From Flavobacterium psychroterrae (GTDB lineage: Bacteria; Bacteroidota; Bacteroidia; Flavobacteriales; Flavobacteriaceae): a stretch of DNA of 64,000 bases. The notes beneath the pieces are model-generated. The model did not search any database. It was given only the letters and a program-made list of their open reading frames with translations, and was not told the DNA's origin. Shown piece by piece: positions 18,036-26,304 of the stretch. A program made the position numbers and the translations under genes. Position 1 is the stretch's first letter. Every line of letters starts with the position of its first letter. Location: assembly GCF_018380615.1 (NCBI RefSeq), contig NZ_JAGYVZ010000016.1, positions 1 to 64,000 of the forward strand, read 5' to 3'.

Positions 18036-18869
18036 ATGATTTTCAACGGCGACAGCAAAGAGTTTCTGACCCTTCAGGAATTAAATGATTTCAATAAAGA
18101 TATAATCTATAAATCTGGAGATACCGATATGACCCTGCTTTGGAATAATGGGCAGGACATGAATATTATAATTGATAAGGTTGAATATAATTTAGGCAGG
18201 AATGAAGTTGTCTTCCTGACCGAATTCCATAAAGTAGACAGTTTAAATCTGGAATCAGTGCGGTTCATCAGGTGGAATCAACCTTTTTTCTGTCCGATCA
18301 ATCATGATAATGAGGTGGGAAGCAAAGGATTATTGTTCTTTGGTGCCAATGGTGTCCCTATTGTAAAGATAATAGACAACGAAATTAAGTTTCTTGAAAA
18401 TTATTGGGAAAACTTCTCCTATGAGATGTCCTCCAGCGACAGTCTTCAGAAGGATATGCTTCAGTCAATCCTCAAGCAGATCTTAATTTTTTGTGCACGA
18501 AGCCTAAAAAAATCGGATAATTATGCGAACCTGGAAAAAAGTCAGGTAGATATAATCAGGGAATTTAATTTTTTGGTTGAAGGGCATTTCTCTAAGCATC
18601 ATGATGTTGCATTTTATGCATCCAAACTCAACAAGTCTCCTAAAACACTGTCTAATCTTTTTGCGATGGTGTCCAACCGTCCGCCCATCAGCATTATTCA
18701 TGACAGGATTATGCTTCATGCCCGAAGACAGATCAATTATACGAATCTGTCAATAAAAGAAATTGCGTATGATCTTGGCTATGAAGATATTCAGACATTC
18801 AGCCGATTCTTTAAAAACAGGGAGGGAATTTCTCCAATGCAATACAGGGAAAAACTAAAACTAAATTAG
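18036..18869 (+). CDS. AraC-family regulator, paralogue of the one at 7,076
   Basis: The 277-residue protein ends in an AraC double helix-turn-helix whose second recognition region, EIAYDLGYEDIQTFSRFFKN, is identical to that of the paralogue at 7,076; the first helix (KSPKTLSNLF against KTPKTLSILF) is also close. The N-terminal 160 residues are more divergent, so the two may sense different signals but read the same DNA. It lies directly upstream of a class A promoter (19,004) driving the large hydrolase/GAPDH operon, and is a candidate activator of class A genes by position. Confidence 0.9.
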   Translation: MIFNGDSKEFLTLQELNDFNKDIIYKSGDTDMTLLWNNGQDMNIIIDKVEYNLGRNEVVFLTEFHKVDSLNLESVRFIRWNQPFFCPINHDNEVGSKGLLFFGANGVPIVKIIDNEIKFLENYWENFSYEMSSSDSLQKDMLQSILKQILIFCARSLKKSDNYANLEKSQVDIIREFNFLVEGHFSKHHDVAFYASKLNKSPKTLSNLFAMVSNRPPISIIHDRIMLHARRQINYTNLSIKEIAYDLGYEDIQTFSRFFKNREGISPMQYREKLKLN

Positions 18870-18893
18870 AGCCCATTTGAATTAATACTACTA

Positions 18894-18920
18894 AGTGTCC
18901 CCATTGGACACTTTTTTTTT
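18894..18920 (+). terminator. Intrinsic terminator
   Basis: AGTGTCC and GGACACT pair around CCATT and are followed by eight T, 25 bp after the AraC stop codon. Confidence 0.88.
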
Positions 18921-19003
18921 GGTTCATTTTAAATACTTCTCAGCCCAATTCCTAAAATGGGCATGAACTTAAATTTGCCTGATACCGATAATATACTGCA
19001 TTT

Positions 19004-19069
19004 AGGAAAAATGGTTAACTCTTCGGGAAAATCTGACTAACAGCCATCCTTGTAAGTGTTGCACCTTTG
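19004..19069 (+). promoter_or_regulatory. Class A operator and -7 box of the AhpD-hydrolase-GAPDH operon
   Basis: AGGAAAAATGGTTAAC is followed 21 bp later by GGGAAAATCTGACTAA and at the fixed 42-base distance by the -7 box CACCTTTG (19062-19069). The start codon of the first gene is 52 bp further on. Confidence 0.8.
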
Positions 19070-19120
19070 TACTGTCGATAATGACAATCAAAAACAGATA
19101 CCAATTTAAAATTTAAGATT

Positions 19121-19666
19121 ATGGCACGATTAACAGCTTTAGACCCAGACCAAACCGATGGGAAATCAAAAGAATTATTTACTGCAATAAAAGGAAAAAT
19201 GGGAATGGTTCCCAATATGATGAGAACAATGGGAAATTCACCGGCGGTACTCAATGGATATTTAGGACTTAGCACAGCTTTAAACAGCGCGAGTCTTGAC
19301 CCTAAAGTGAGAGAGCTTCTTTCACTGATGGTTGCAAACGAAAATGGCTGTGATTATTGTAATTCAGCACACAGCTTTATAGGAGGGAAAATTGGTCTTG
19401 ATGCAGTAGTTCTGGATCAGGCAAGATCAGGAATTTCTTCAGACGATAAAACAAATGCAGTACTGGAGTTCGCCAAAGCGGTGCTGGATACTAAAGGTAA
19501 TGTTTCAGATTACGCTGTGGATAAATTTAAAGCAGCGGGATTCGGTGATACGCAGATTGCTGAAGTTATAGCCTCGGTAGCCTTAAGCATTTTTACAAAT
19601 TATTTCAATAATGCCGCTAAAACGGATATTGATTTTCCAAAACTTGAACCAATTAATAAAAACTAA
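19121..19666 (+). CDS. AhpD-like alkylhydroperoxidase-fold protein
   Basis: The 181-residue protein belongs to the carboxymuconolactone decarboxylase/AhpD superfamily. The redox motif ENGCDYCNSAH has the CxxC pair, the upstream Glu and the downstream His that AhpD uses to reduce peroxides or to relay protons. It is probably a thiol-dependent peroxidase or disulfide reductase in the cytoplasm. It is the first gene of a six-gene run (next start 11 bp downstream) under a class A operator. Confidence 0.88.
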   Translation: MARLTALDPDQTDGKSKELFTAIKGKMGMVPNMMRTMGNSPAVLNGYLGLSTALNSASLDPKVRELLSLMVANENGCDYCNSAHSFIGGKIGLDAVVLDQARSGISSDDKTNAVLEFAKAVLDTKGNVSDYAVDKFKAAGFGDTQIAEVIASVALSIFTNYFNNAAKTDIDFPKLEPINKN

Positions 19667-19677
19667 TTCAATATATT

Positions 19678-20541
19678 ATGAAAACAACTTATAACACCAG
19701 AAAAATTAATGGAGTAGAAATTTTCTACCGCGAAGCAGGAGATAAAAACAAACCTACTTTAGTATTACTGCACGGTTACCCAACCTCTTCTCATATGTTT
19801 AGAAATCTGATTGCAGATTTATCAGACAAATATCATTTAATTGCACCGGATTATCCAGGATATGGAAGAAGCGAGCAGCCACCAATGAAAGATTTTGATT
19901 ACACTTTCGAAAACATGGCCAGCATAGTAACCACGCTTTTAAGTGAGCTTGACATACAAAAATACAGCCTTTATTTGATGGATTACGGAGCACCTATTGG
20001 TTTTAGAATAGCCAGTGCCAGTCCTGAAAAAATTGATACTTTAATCATTCAGAACGGATGCGCCTATGATGAAGGACTGGAAGCATTCTGGGATCCGATC
20101 AAAGCATACTGGAAAAATGTTAATGATAAAGAAGCAGAGGCCACGCTTAAAACTTTCCACAATCCAGACGGGTTAAAATGGCAGTATACACACAGTGTAC
20201 CCGATGTAAGTGCTATTTCTCCTGACAACTGGGAAATCGATTTAAGACACCTGGAGCGTCCGGAAAATGGAGCTATTCAATTGGCAATGTTTTATGATTA
20301 TCAGACCAATGTGGTATTGTATCCAAAATGGCAGCAGTATTTCAGAGACTATCAGCCTGAAACTCTAGTTGTCTATGGAAAGGATGACTATATTTTTCCA
20401 GGAGTTGGGGCAGAGGCGTTCAAAAAAGACCTTAAGAATCTTGAATTTCATTTGTTTGATACGGGGCACTTTGCTTTGGAAAGCTATGGAAAAGAAATTG
20501 GCAGCCTGATCAGTGACTTTCTTGCCAGAAAAGTAAAATAA
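19678..20541 (+). CDS. Alpha/beta hydrolase, epoxide hydrolase/dehalogenase type
   Basis: The 287-residue protein has the oxyanion motif LLHGYPTSS and a nucleophile elbow MDYGAPIG, so the nucleophile is Asp, as in epoxide hydrolases and haloalkane dehalogenases, not Ser. The residue after it is Tyr, where these enzymes usually have the halide-binding Trp (DWG), which argues against a typical dehalogenase. Acid and base are likely in VYGKDD and TGHFALE. It lies between the AhpD-like gene and an NTF2-like gene and has a close tandem relative at 21,092. The substrate is unknown; hydrolysis of an epoxide or similar electrophile is inferred. Confidence 0.88.
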   Translation: MKTTYNTRKINGVEIFYREAGDKNKPTLVLLHGYPTSSHMFRNLIADLSDKYHLIAPDYPGYGRSEQPPMKDFDYTFENMASIVTTLLSELDIQKYSLYLMDYGAPIGFRIASASPEKIDTLIIQNGCAYDEGLEAFWDPIKAYWKNVNDKEAEATLKTFHNPDGLKWQYTHSVPDVSAISPDNWEIDLRHLERPENGAIQLAMFYDYQTNVVLYPKWQQYFRDYQPETLVVYGKDDYIFPGVGAEAFKKDLKNLEFHLFDTGHFALESYGKEIGSLISDFLARKVK

Positions 20542-20557
20542 TAAATTCAAATAATAG

Positions 20558-20596
20558 ATTCATTGTGCAATACTTACAAGGGTGTGCACAATGAAT
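20558..20596. repeat. Perfect 12-bp inverted repeat between two operon genes
   Basis: ATTCATTGTGCA and TGCACAATGAAT pair perfectly around a 15-base loop and are followed by TTTTATAATT. It could cause partial termination or stabilise the upstream message. It covers a spurious ATG at 20,591 and supports placing the next start at 20,633. Confidence 0.7.
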
Positions 20597-20632
20597 TTTA
20601 TAATTAAATATCAAACAGGTAAATCAAAACTC

Positions 20633-21043
20633 ATGGAAAAAAAATATCCGCTTCCGCCTTTTACTCTGGAGACAGCTCTGGAAAAAATACAGCTTGCTGA
20701 GGATGCTTGGAACAGTATGGACCCGGAAAGGGTTGCAAAGGGCTACACACCAGACAGCGAATGGAGAAACAGAAGTGAATTTGTCAATGGTACGCAGGAA
20801 ATTATAGCGCTGCTGACCAGAAAATGGCAAAAGGAAAAAAATTATAAGTTAAAGAAAGAGTACTGGGCACATTACGAAAACAGGATAGCTGTCCGCTTTG
20901 AGTACGAATACCAGACTCTTGATGGCAGATGGTTCCGTGCTTATGGAAATGAGAATTGGGAATATGATCAAAACGGGCTTATGCAAAGAAGATTTGCAAG
21001 TATCAACGATCTTGAAATTCAAGAGAAGGACAGAAGGTTGTAA
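20633..21043 (+). CDS. DUF1348/NTF2-like protein
   Basis: The ATG at 20,633 gives a 136-residue protein; an ATG-like start at 20,591 lies in the arm of a hairpin and is less likely. The sequence, with TALEKIQLAEDAWNSMDPER near its start, SEWRNRSEF and the C-terminal YGNENWEYD, is typical of the DUF1348 branch of the NTF2-like superfamily, small cone-shaped proteins that bind or isomerise small molecules. No function is established. It sits between two alpha/beta hydrolases in the class A operon. Confidence 0.82.
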   Translation: MEKKYPLPPFTLETALEKIQLAEDAWNSMDPERVAKGYTPDSEWRNRSEFVNGTQEIIALLTRKWQKEKNYKLKKEYWAHYENRIAVRFEYEYQTLDGRWFRAYGNENWEYDQNGLMQRRFASINDLEIQEKDRRL

Positions 21044-21091
21044 GTAAATGCAAAACAATTTCAATTTGTAAAACCTCCAATAATATCTATT

Positions 21092-22006
21092 ATGACAGCA
21101 GCAATAATTGGGAATGGACCTCAGGATTATGAATATGTAGATTACAGCGTATTTTATCATTACGCTCTTGTCGATGGACTGCAGATCGGTTACAGGGAGG
21201 CAGGATTGTCAAATGAAAATGTATTGCTTTTAGTGCATGGATATCCTAGTTCCTCCAGAATGTACAGGATGATAATTCCCATTCTGGCCAAATATTTCAG
21301 AGTTATAGCAATCGATTTGCCTGCATTCGGATTCAGCAGTATTCCCGGTGCCGATGCGTTCGAATATACTTTTGAGAATTATTCGGAATTAGTTTCAAAA
21401 TTTTTACATGAACTTGGAATCCAAAGGGCAAGCTTTTATCTTTTTGATTACGGTGCTCCAATTTTGATGCGCAACATCGTCAAAAATCCGGACATGGTGC
21501 AGATGATTGTATTTCAAAATGGTAACATCTATGCAGAAGGAGTAGGGGACAAACTCAAAGAAATAAAAAAATTGTACGACGACAATTCCAATGAGAGTGA
21601 TTTGAAATTAAATAAATATTTTGAACTTGAGTATACCCGCTGGGAGTACCTAAACGGGACTAAAAATAAGGCTAAAATAATGCCTGAAACGTATTATTTG
21701 GATCAGTTTCTGCTCGAAAGACCAGGTGTAAAAGCAATTCAGATCAGCTTGAAAAGAGATTATAAAACCAATATTGAACTGTATCCGCTCTGGCAGGAAA
21801 CACTTAAAAAACTGCAGGCACCAACACTTATAGTATGGGGTGAGAATGATGAGGTCTTTAAGAAAGAGGGAGCAGAGATGCTGCACAGGGACATACCTGA
21901 ATCTAAATTGATTTTTTATCCTACGGGACATTTTGCCCTTGAGGAATTCGGCGCAGAAATAGCCCGCGAAATTATTGCTTTTTGGAAGCTGAATTTTAAT
22001 ATGTAA
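21092..22006 (+). CDS. Alpha/beta hydrolase, second copy
   Basis: The 304-residue protein is a paralogue of the hydrolase at 19,678, with VHGYPSSSRM, the Asp nucleophile elbow LFDYGAPIL, acid in VWGENDEVF and His in TGHFALEEFG. It has about 20 additional N-terminal residues. As in the first copy, Tyr replaces the usual Trp after the nucleophile. It ends four bases before the TauE-like gene, which suggests coupled translation. The two hydrolases may act on different members of one substrate class. Confidence 0.87.
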   Translation: MTAAIIGNGPQDYEYVDYSVFYHYALVDGLQIGYREAGLSNENVLLLVHGYPSSSRMYRMIIPILAKYFRVIAIDLPAFGFSSIPGADAFEYTFENYSELVSKFLHELGIQRASFYLFDYGAPILMRNIVKNPDMVQMIVFQNGNIYAEGVGDKLKEIKKLYDDNSNESDLKLNKYFELEYTRWEYLNGTKNKAKIMPETYYLDQFLLERPGVKAIQISLKRDYKTNIELYPLWQETLKKLQAPTLIVWGENDEVFKKEGAEMLHRDIPESKLIFYPTGHFALEEFGAEIAREIIAFWKLNFNM

Positions 22007-22010
22007 ATTT

Positions 22011-22775
22011 ATGGAACAGTATGCTACTGAGATTCTTTTATTTTTAGCCGCTATTGCGGGAAGTGTTCTCAATGCAGTTGCAGGAGGAGGAGGGTTTATC
22101 GCTTTTCCAAGTCTTGTCTTTGCAGGGGCAGCTCCTGTGAATGCCAATGCTATCAGTACTGTTGCCTTATGGCCCGGAAATATGGCAAGTGCCAAGGCAT
22201 TTGAAAAAGATATCAAAGCATCCAGACGCAGTTTGGTTTACCTGCTTTCCATATCGGGGCTGGGCGGTTTCCTGGGCGCTATGCTTTTAATTGTGGCATC
22301 ATCAAAAACCTTTGAGTTTCTTGTGCCTTACTTTCTTTTGTTTTCCTGGCTGCTGTTTTCTTTCAGTACTAAAATTCTGGAATATTTTAAGTCCAAAACA
22401 CAGGCCGAAAACAGTTTTATATATGATCATAAAAAATTTACAGCCCTTCTGGCGCTGAGCATTTATGGAGGTTATTTCGGGGCAGGCATGGGAATGATGG
22501 TACTGACCGTATTTACCTTTTACGGAATGAAAAATTTAAATGAAATGAATGGGCTTAAAGTACTCATGGTTGCTGTAAACAACGGTATCGCAGCTTTTAC
22601 ACTTTTATTTTCAGGCTTTATAGACTGGTATTTCACTATAGTAATGATTGCAGGAGCCCTTATTGGGGGATATTACGGGGCGGCTGTGACCCGTAAAGTA
22701 AATCAGGATGTTTTAAAAAAGATAATAATCATTATAGGGGGAGTAATAACCCTGTATTTTTTTATAGCTAAATAA
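22011..22775 (+). CDS. TauE/SafE-family membrane permease, second copy
   Basis: The 254-residue membrane protein carries the paired TSUP signatures SVLNAVAGGGGFIAFPSL and SIYGGYFGAGMGMM and about eight hydrophobic segments. It is a paralogue of the permease at 8,141. Within this operon it could export an acid produced by the hydrolases, or import a sulfur or organic-acid compound. Family members move sulfite, sulfonates or carboxylates; the substrate here cannot be told. Confidence 0.88.
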   Translation: MEQYATEILLFLAAIAGSVLNAVAGGGGFIAFPSLVFAGAAPVNANAISTVALWPGNMASAKAFEKDIKASRRSLVYLLSISGLGGFLGAMLLIVASSKTFEFLVPYFLLFSWLLFSFSTKILEYFKSKTQAENSFIYDHKKFTALLALSIYGGYFGAGMGMMVLTVFTFYGMKNLNEMNGLKVLMVAVNNGIAAFTLLFSGFIDWYFTIVMIAGALIGGYYGAAVTRKVNQDVLKKIIIIIGGVITLYFFIAK

Positions 22776-22790
22776 TTAAAAATAAATAAG

Positions 22791-23774
22791 ATGAAAAAAA
22801 TTGCAATTAATGGTTTTGGCAGAATTGGGAGAGCGTCTTTAAAAGTCATATTGGAATCTCCGGATCTGGAACTGGTGGGAATTAATGATCTGATGAGTAT
22901 TGAAAATGCTGTTTACCTCCTAAAATATGACAGTATCTACGGGAAATACGACAAAAAAGTAACTTTTGAAGGTGATCATATTCTAATTGACGAGCGTAAG
23001 ATAAGATATACCTCTATAAAAGATCCGGCAGAACTACCATGGAAGGAGATGTGGGTGGATGTAGTTATTGAAAGCACCGGTTTTTTTACCAATAAAGCAG
23101 ATGCTGAAAAACACCTTTTGGCGGGGGCTAAATTTGTTGTGATTTCAGGCCCGACTAAGGATACACCCACAATAGTACATGGGGTGAATACGGCGGAAGG
23201 TAAAGTTTCCATTTTTTCCTGCGCCAGCTGTACCACTAATAATATCAGTCCGCTAATCGAGATTTTAGGCCGCAGGATAGGAATAAAGAAAGCTATTTTA
23301 AATACGATACATGCTTACACTGCTTCTCAGACTCTGATGGATGCTCCCTCTAAAAGAGAGCCAAGAATGGGAAGAACCGCTGGTATAAATCTGGCTCCGG
23401 CAGCCACAGGAGCTGCAATTGCCACCACTAAAGCGCTGCCCGAGTATGCCGGCAAATTTGACGGTGTAGCTGTAAGGGTTCCGGTTCCTGTTGGTTCTAT
23501 CTCCGACATTACTTTTGTAACTGAAAGAAATACTACAGCCCCGGAGATCAACGCCATATTATCCGAAGAAGCTTTAACAGAGCGTTATGTGAAAGTTGTA
23601 GCTGTTACCGATGAGCCACTGGTATCAACTGATATTATCAAAAGCCCCTATGCGGCGACAGTAGATTTGGAAATGACAAGAGTAGTGGATGGGGATCTGG
23701 TAAAAGTTATGGCATGGTATGATAATGAGTGGGGATTTACCAATCAGATGATCAGACAGATTCAGGAATTATAA
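22791..23774 (+). CDS. gap: Type I glyceraldehyde-3-phosphate dehydrogenase
   Basis: The 327-residue protein has the NAD-binding start AINGFGRIGRA, the catalytic cysteine in SCASCTTN, and conserved C-terminal YDNEWGF. An Asp in GINDL is kept where NAD-specific enzymes hold the adenosine ribose. It catalyses oxidative phosphorylation of glyceraldehyde-3-phosphate in glycolysis or the reverse in gluconeogenesis. Placement as last gene of a stress-type operon, 15 bp after a permease gene, suggests an auxiliary copy used when the housekeeping enzyme is inactivated; that other copy is not in this window. Confidence 0.93.
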   Translation: MKKIAINGFGRIGRASLKVILESPDLELVGINDLMSIENAVYLLKYDSIYGKYDKKVTFEGDHILIDERKIRYTSIKDPAELPWKEMWVDVVIESTGFFTNKADAEKHLLAGAKFVVISGPTKDTPTIVHGVNTAEGKVSIFSCASCTTNNISPLIEILGRRIGIKKAILNTIHAYTASQTLMDAPSKREPRMGRTAGINLAPAATGAAIATTKALPEYAGKFDGVAVRVPVPVGSISDITFVTERNTTAPEINAILSEEALTERYVKVVAVTDEPLVSTDIIKSPYAATVDLEMTRVVDGDLVKVMAWYDNEWGFTNQMIRQIQEL

Positions 23775-23787
23775 AACAAGTATTTTA

Positions 23788-23826
23788 AATCCTAAAAAAT
23801 AACCTGAGGGTTATTTTTTAGGATTT
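23788..23826 (+). terminator. Intrinsic terminator, long stem
   Basis: A 17-bp arm (23788-23804) pairs with 23809-23825 around TGAG, ending in GGTTATTTTTT. The stem is symmetrical and can act in both directions. It closes the class A operon. Confidence 0.85.
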
Positions 23827-23882
23827 GATATGCCTTGCAATTTGTTTGTACTATAAAAATTCTAACAACTAAATCTTTAATT

Positions 23883-24503
23883 ATGAACTATGCACAATTA
23901 GCTTTTACAGATGCTGTTAAGGACCTGCAGGAAAAACAGGGAAGCAGAAATGGTTATGACAGAATGGAAAAAATGTCGGTGGTTGACGGACTTACCGATA
24001 ATGAAATTTATTTTATAGAGGACCGTGACAGTTTTTACATGGCAAGTTTCGGAGCGAATGAATATCCTTATATACAGCATCGCGGAGGACCAAAGGGCTT
24101 TATAAAAGTCATTGATAATAAAACCATTGGATTTGTGGATTTTGTGGGAAATAGACAATATATATCCACTGGAAATATCGCCACCAATAACAATGTAGCT
24201 ATCATTATGGTTTCCTATCCGCACCGCGCCAGACTAAAACTTTATGCCAAGGCAAAGATTGTAGATCTTCAAACCGATCAAAAGTTATACGATTTGCTCA
24301 AGCCCGAAGACTATAAGTTCCGTCCCGAGAGAATGATGGTATTCGAGATTCAGGCATACGACTGGAACTGTCCCCAGCATATTACCCCGCGCTATACAAC
24401 CCAGGAGATTGATGAGGCACTGATGCCCCAGAAAGAATACATCGTAAGTTTGGAGAACAAGGTAAAAATACTGGAGGAAAAACTTGGAATTAAAGAAGAT
24501 TAG
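23883..24503 (+). CDS. Pyridoxamine-5'-phosphate-oxidase-fold FMN-binding protein
   Basis: The ATG at 23,883 gives 206 residues; the frame stays open upstream to 23,835 without supporting features. The split-barrel fold of flavin-binding PNPOx-like proteins is indicated by the central IGFVDFVGNRQYISTGN and the later MVSYPHRARLKLYAKA. Family members bind FMN or F420 and act as reductases or general stress proteins. The last 25 residues form a short coiled coil. It starts after a terminator and is followed two bases later by BshB1, so these two form a separate unit. Confidence 0.85.
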   Translation: MNYAQLAFTDAVKDLQEKQGSRNGYDRMEKMSVVDGLTDNEIYFIEDRDSFYMASFGANEYPYIQHRGGPKGFIKVIDNKTIGFVDFVGNRQYISTGNIATNNNVAIIMVSYPHRARLKLYAKAKIVDLQTDQKLYDLLKPEDYKFRPERMMVFEIQAYDWNCPQHITPRYTTQEIDEALMPQKEYIVSLENKVKILEEKLGIKED

Positions 24504-24505
24504 AT

Positions 24506-25213
24506 ATGAGTATTGATATTTTAGCATTCGGGGCACATCCCGATGATGTGGAATGTGCAGCAGCGGGAGTCATTTTAAAGACTATTAGCCGTCAGGGAAA
24601 AGTTGTTATTGCGGATTTGACCAAAGGGGAGCTCGGCAGCTTTGGCGATGAGCACACCAGAAATAAGGAGGCAGCAGAAGCCTCAAAGAAACTAGGTCTT
24701 TTTGCAAGAGAGCAGTTAAACCTGATGGACGGCAATATTGAAAATACGCATGAAAACAGGCTCAAAGTAATTGAGATTATTCGCAAATACCAGCCTAAAA
24801 TAATTTTGGCCAATGCTGTTTTTGATCGTCACAGTGATCATAAAAAGGCAGCCGATCTGATCAGGGAAGCCTCATTTCTATCCGGACTCAGAAAAATAGA
24901 AACTTATCACCAGGGAAAGGCGCAGCACAAGTGGAGGTCACGGGCAGTTTATAATTATATCCAGGATTATTTTATTAAGCCGGACGTCGTTGTTGATATC
25001 AGTGATTTTTTTAATCAAAAAACAGAAGTGATCAAGGCTTATGAGACCCAGTTTTTGACAGCAGCGGATCCAAGTGCTGTGGGAATACTAAATCTGTTGA
25101 AACAGATTGAAAGCACCAATCAGATTTTTGGCCGTGCGATAGGGGTAAAGTATGCAGAAGGCTTTACTTGTGAGCGATATATCGGGACAAAAGATTTAAT
25201 GGATCTTATATAG
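24506..25213 (+). CDS. bshB1: Bacillithiol biosynthesis deacetylase BshB1
   Basis: The 235-residue PIG-L family protein has the zinc-binding AHPDDVE at the N-terminus and FDRHSDHKKA further on, with the family ending VKYAEGF. BshB1 removes the acetyl group from GlcNAc-malate in bacillithiol synthesis, giving glucosamine-malate to which cysteine is then attached. It is cytoplasmic. Its start lies two bases after the flavoprotein gene. Bacillithiol buffers electrophiles and oxidants, which fits the neighbouring genes. Confidence 0.92.
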   Translation: MSIDILAFGAHPDDVECAAAGVILKTISRQGKVVIADLTKGELGSFGDEHTRNKEAAEASKKLGLFAREQLNLMDGNIENTHENRLKVIEIIRKYQPKIILANAVFDRHSDHKKAADLIREASFLSGLRKIETYHQGKAQHKWRSRAVYNYIQDYFIKPDVVVDISDFFNQKTEVIKAYETQFLTAADPSAVGILNLLKQIESTNQIFGRAIGVKYAEGFTCERYIGTKDLMDLI

Positions 25214-25258
25214 CAGAAAACGGATTTAGACAGCAAAGACGCAAAGTTATATAATTAA

Positions 25259-25303
25259 GAAATGCGCCCAAAGGGAAGAATTCTCTCTCTGGGCGCATTT
25301 AAA
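25259..25303. terminator. Bidirectional terminator between convergent genes
   Basis: AAATGCGCCCA and TGGGCGCATTT form a perfect 11-bp stem with a long loop and T-rich or A-rich flanks on both sides. It separates the bshB1 unit from the minus-strand MBL gene. Confidence 0.78.
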
Positions 25304-25345
25304 TTTATTGCTGGGCAAGGTAATTGCCTCTGAAATTAAAACGTA

Positions 25346-26200
25346 TTATATTTTTTCGGGTACTCCCAGGGGTACAAGCTGAAGCCTTTTTTTATATTTT
25401 GTTTTTGAGAGCTCGGATTGTAAAACAGAGATCGGCTCGGCATAATGGGAAAAAGTCGTATGATGCACTGGTATTATTTTTTTAGGATTAAGAGCGGTAA
25501 TAATTTTTAAAGCCTGAAGGGCATCAAGGCCTCTTTTTCCATTGCCGGGGGCTCCCATATTGGGAATTAATAAATCAATTTTGCCATATTTGGTATAAGA
25601 AGCAATTTCATCAAACCAGACCGTATCCCCGGTCCAGTAGATCCTGAAAAAGGATTTACCCGAACTGTACTCGATTATATATCCATTTCCTTTACCGAGT
25701 TCGCTATTTAAGGGTTCCTGGGCATGCATGGATTTTACGGCTGTAATTTTTAGGGATTCCCCGGCTTTTTGCAGCGTCAGAGTATCGCTCCATTCTAATG
25801 CACCAACATTTGTAAATCCCCACCGCTGCATGGTCGCAACGCCCTGAGCAGTAGTTATAGTTTTTAGATTTTTGTCCAAGATCTCAACTGCAGCGGGATC
25901 GATATGATCGGGATGCATATGACTGATTAAAAGCAGGTCTATATTAGACCTGTCAAATTCAGCCGGATCAGAAAAACGTTCAATGGCGGCATTTGGTTCT
26001 CCGGTTGTGGGATGGATCTTAATTCGAAATGCCTCCTTGCTTTTTGGTCCAAGCATCGGATCTGTTAAAACTTTAAAACTTCCCAGCTTCAGGATATAGG
26101 TTGGCCCCCCAATCCACTGGATCTCTTTTTTCACTTGCGTAAAACCTCTTGCAGACAGGCAAAGAACAGCGATGAGCACTAGTGATATTTTTGTTTTCAT
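25346..26200 (-). CDS. Exported metallo-beta-lactamase-fold protein
   Basis: The 284-residue protein has a Sec signal (KISLVLIAVLCLSARGF) and the MBL metal motif SHMHPDHIDP, with further ligands in SMHAQEP, WTGDTVWFD and PVHHTTFSH. It resembles the UlaG/L-ascorbate-6-phosphate lactonase-like branch, here periplasmic. The substrate is unknown. It follows the OsmC gene on the same strand but a hairpin terminator lies between them, so it may have its own promoter or depend on read-through. Confidence 0.87.
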   Translation of the reverse strand: MKTKISLVLIAVLCLSARGFTQVKKEIQWIGGPTYILKLGSFKVLTDPMLGPKSKEAFRIKIHPTTGEPNAAIERFSDPAEFDRSNIDLLLISHMHPDHIDPAAVEILDKNLKTITTAQGVATMQRWGFTNVGALEWSDTLTLQKAGESLKITAVKSMHAQEPLNSELGKGNGYIIEYSSGKSFFRIYWTGDTVWFDEIASYTKYGKIDLLIPNMGAPGNGKRGLDALQALKIITALNPKKIIPVHHTTFSHYAEPISVLQSELSKTKYKKRLQLVPLGVPEKI

Positions 26201-26232
26201 AACATATGTTTTTATTGATTCTCAAATAAAAA

Positions 26233-26272
26233 AAGCAGCCTGCCTGATAACTGTATCTCATCAGCAGGCTGA
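26233..26272 (-). terminator. Terminator after the osmC-like gene
   Basis: On the minus strand CAGCCTGCTGAT pairs with the matching arm of CAGGCAGGCTG (one bulge) and is followed by CTTTTTTTATTT. Confidence 0.75.
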
Positions 26273-26304
26273 CTGTTTCATTTACTGCATTATCATAGAT
26301 AAGA

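Noticed and set aside
19678..20541. Annotation as a haloalkane dehalogenase
   Set aside because: The Trp next to the nucleophile that binds halide in known dehalogenases is Tyr here, so only the wider epoxide hydrolase/dehalogenase group is claimed.
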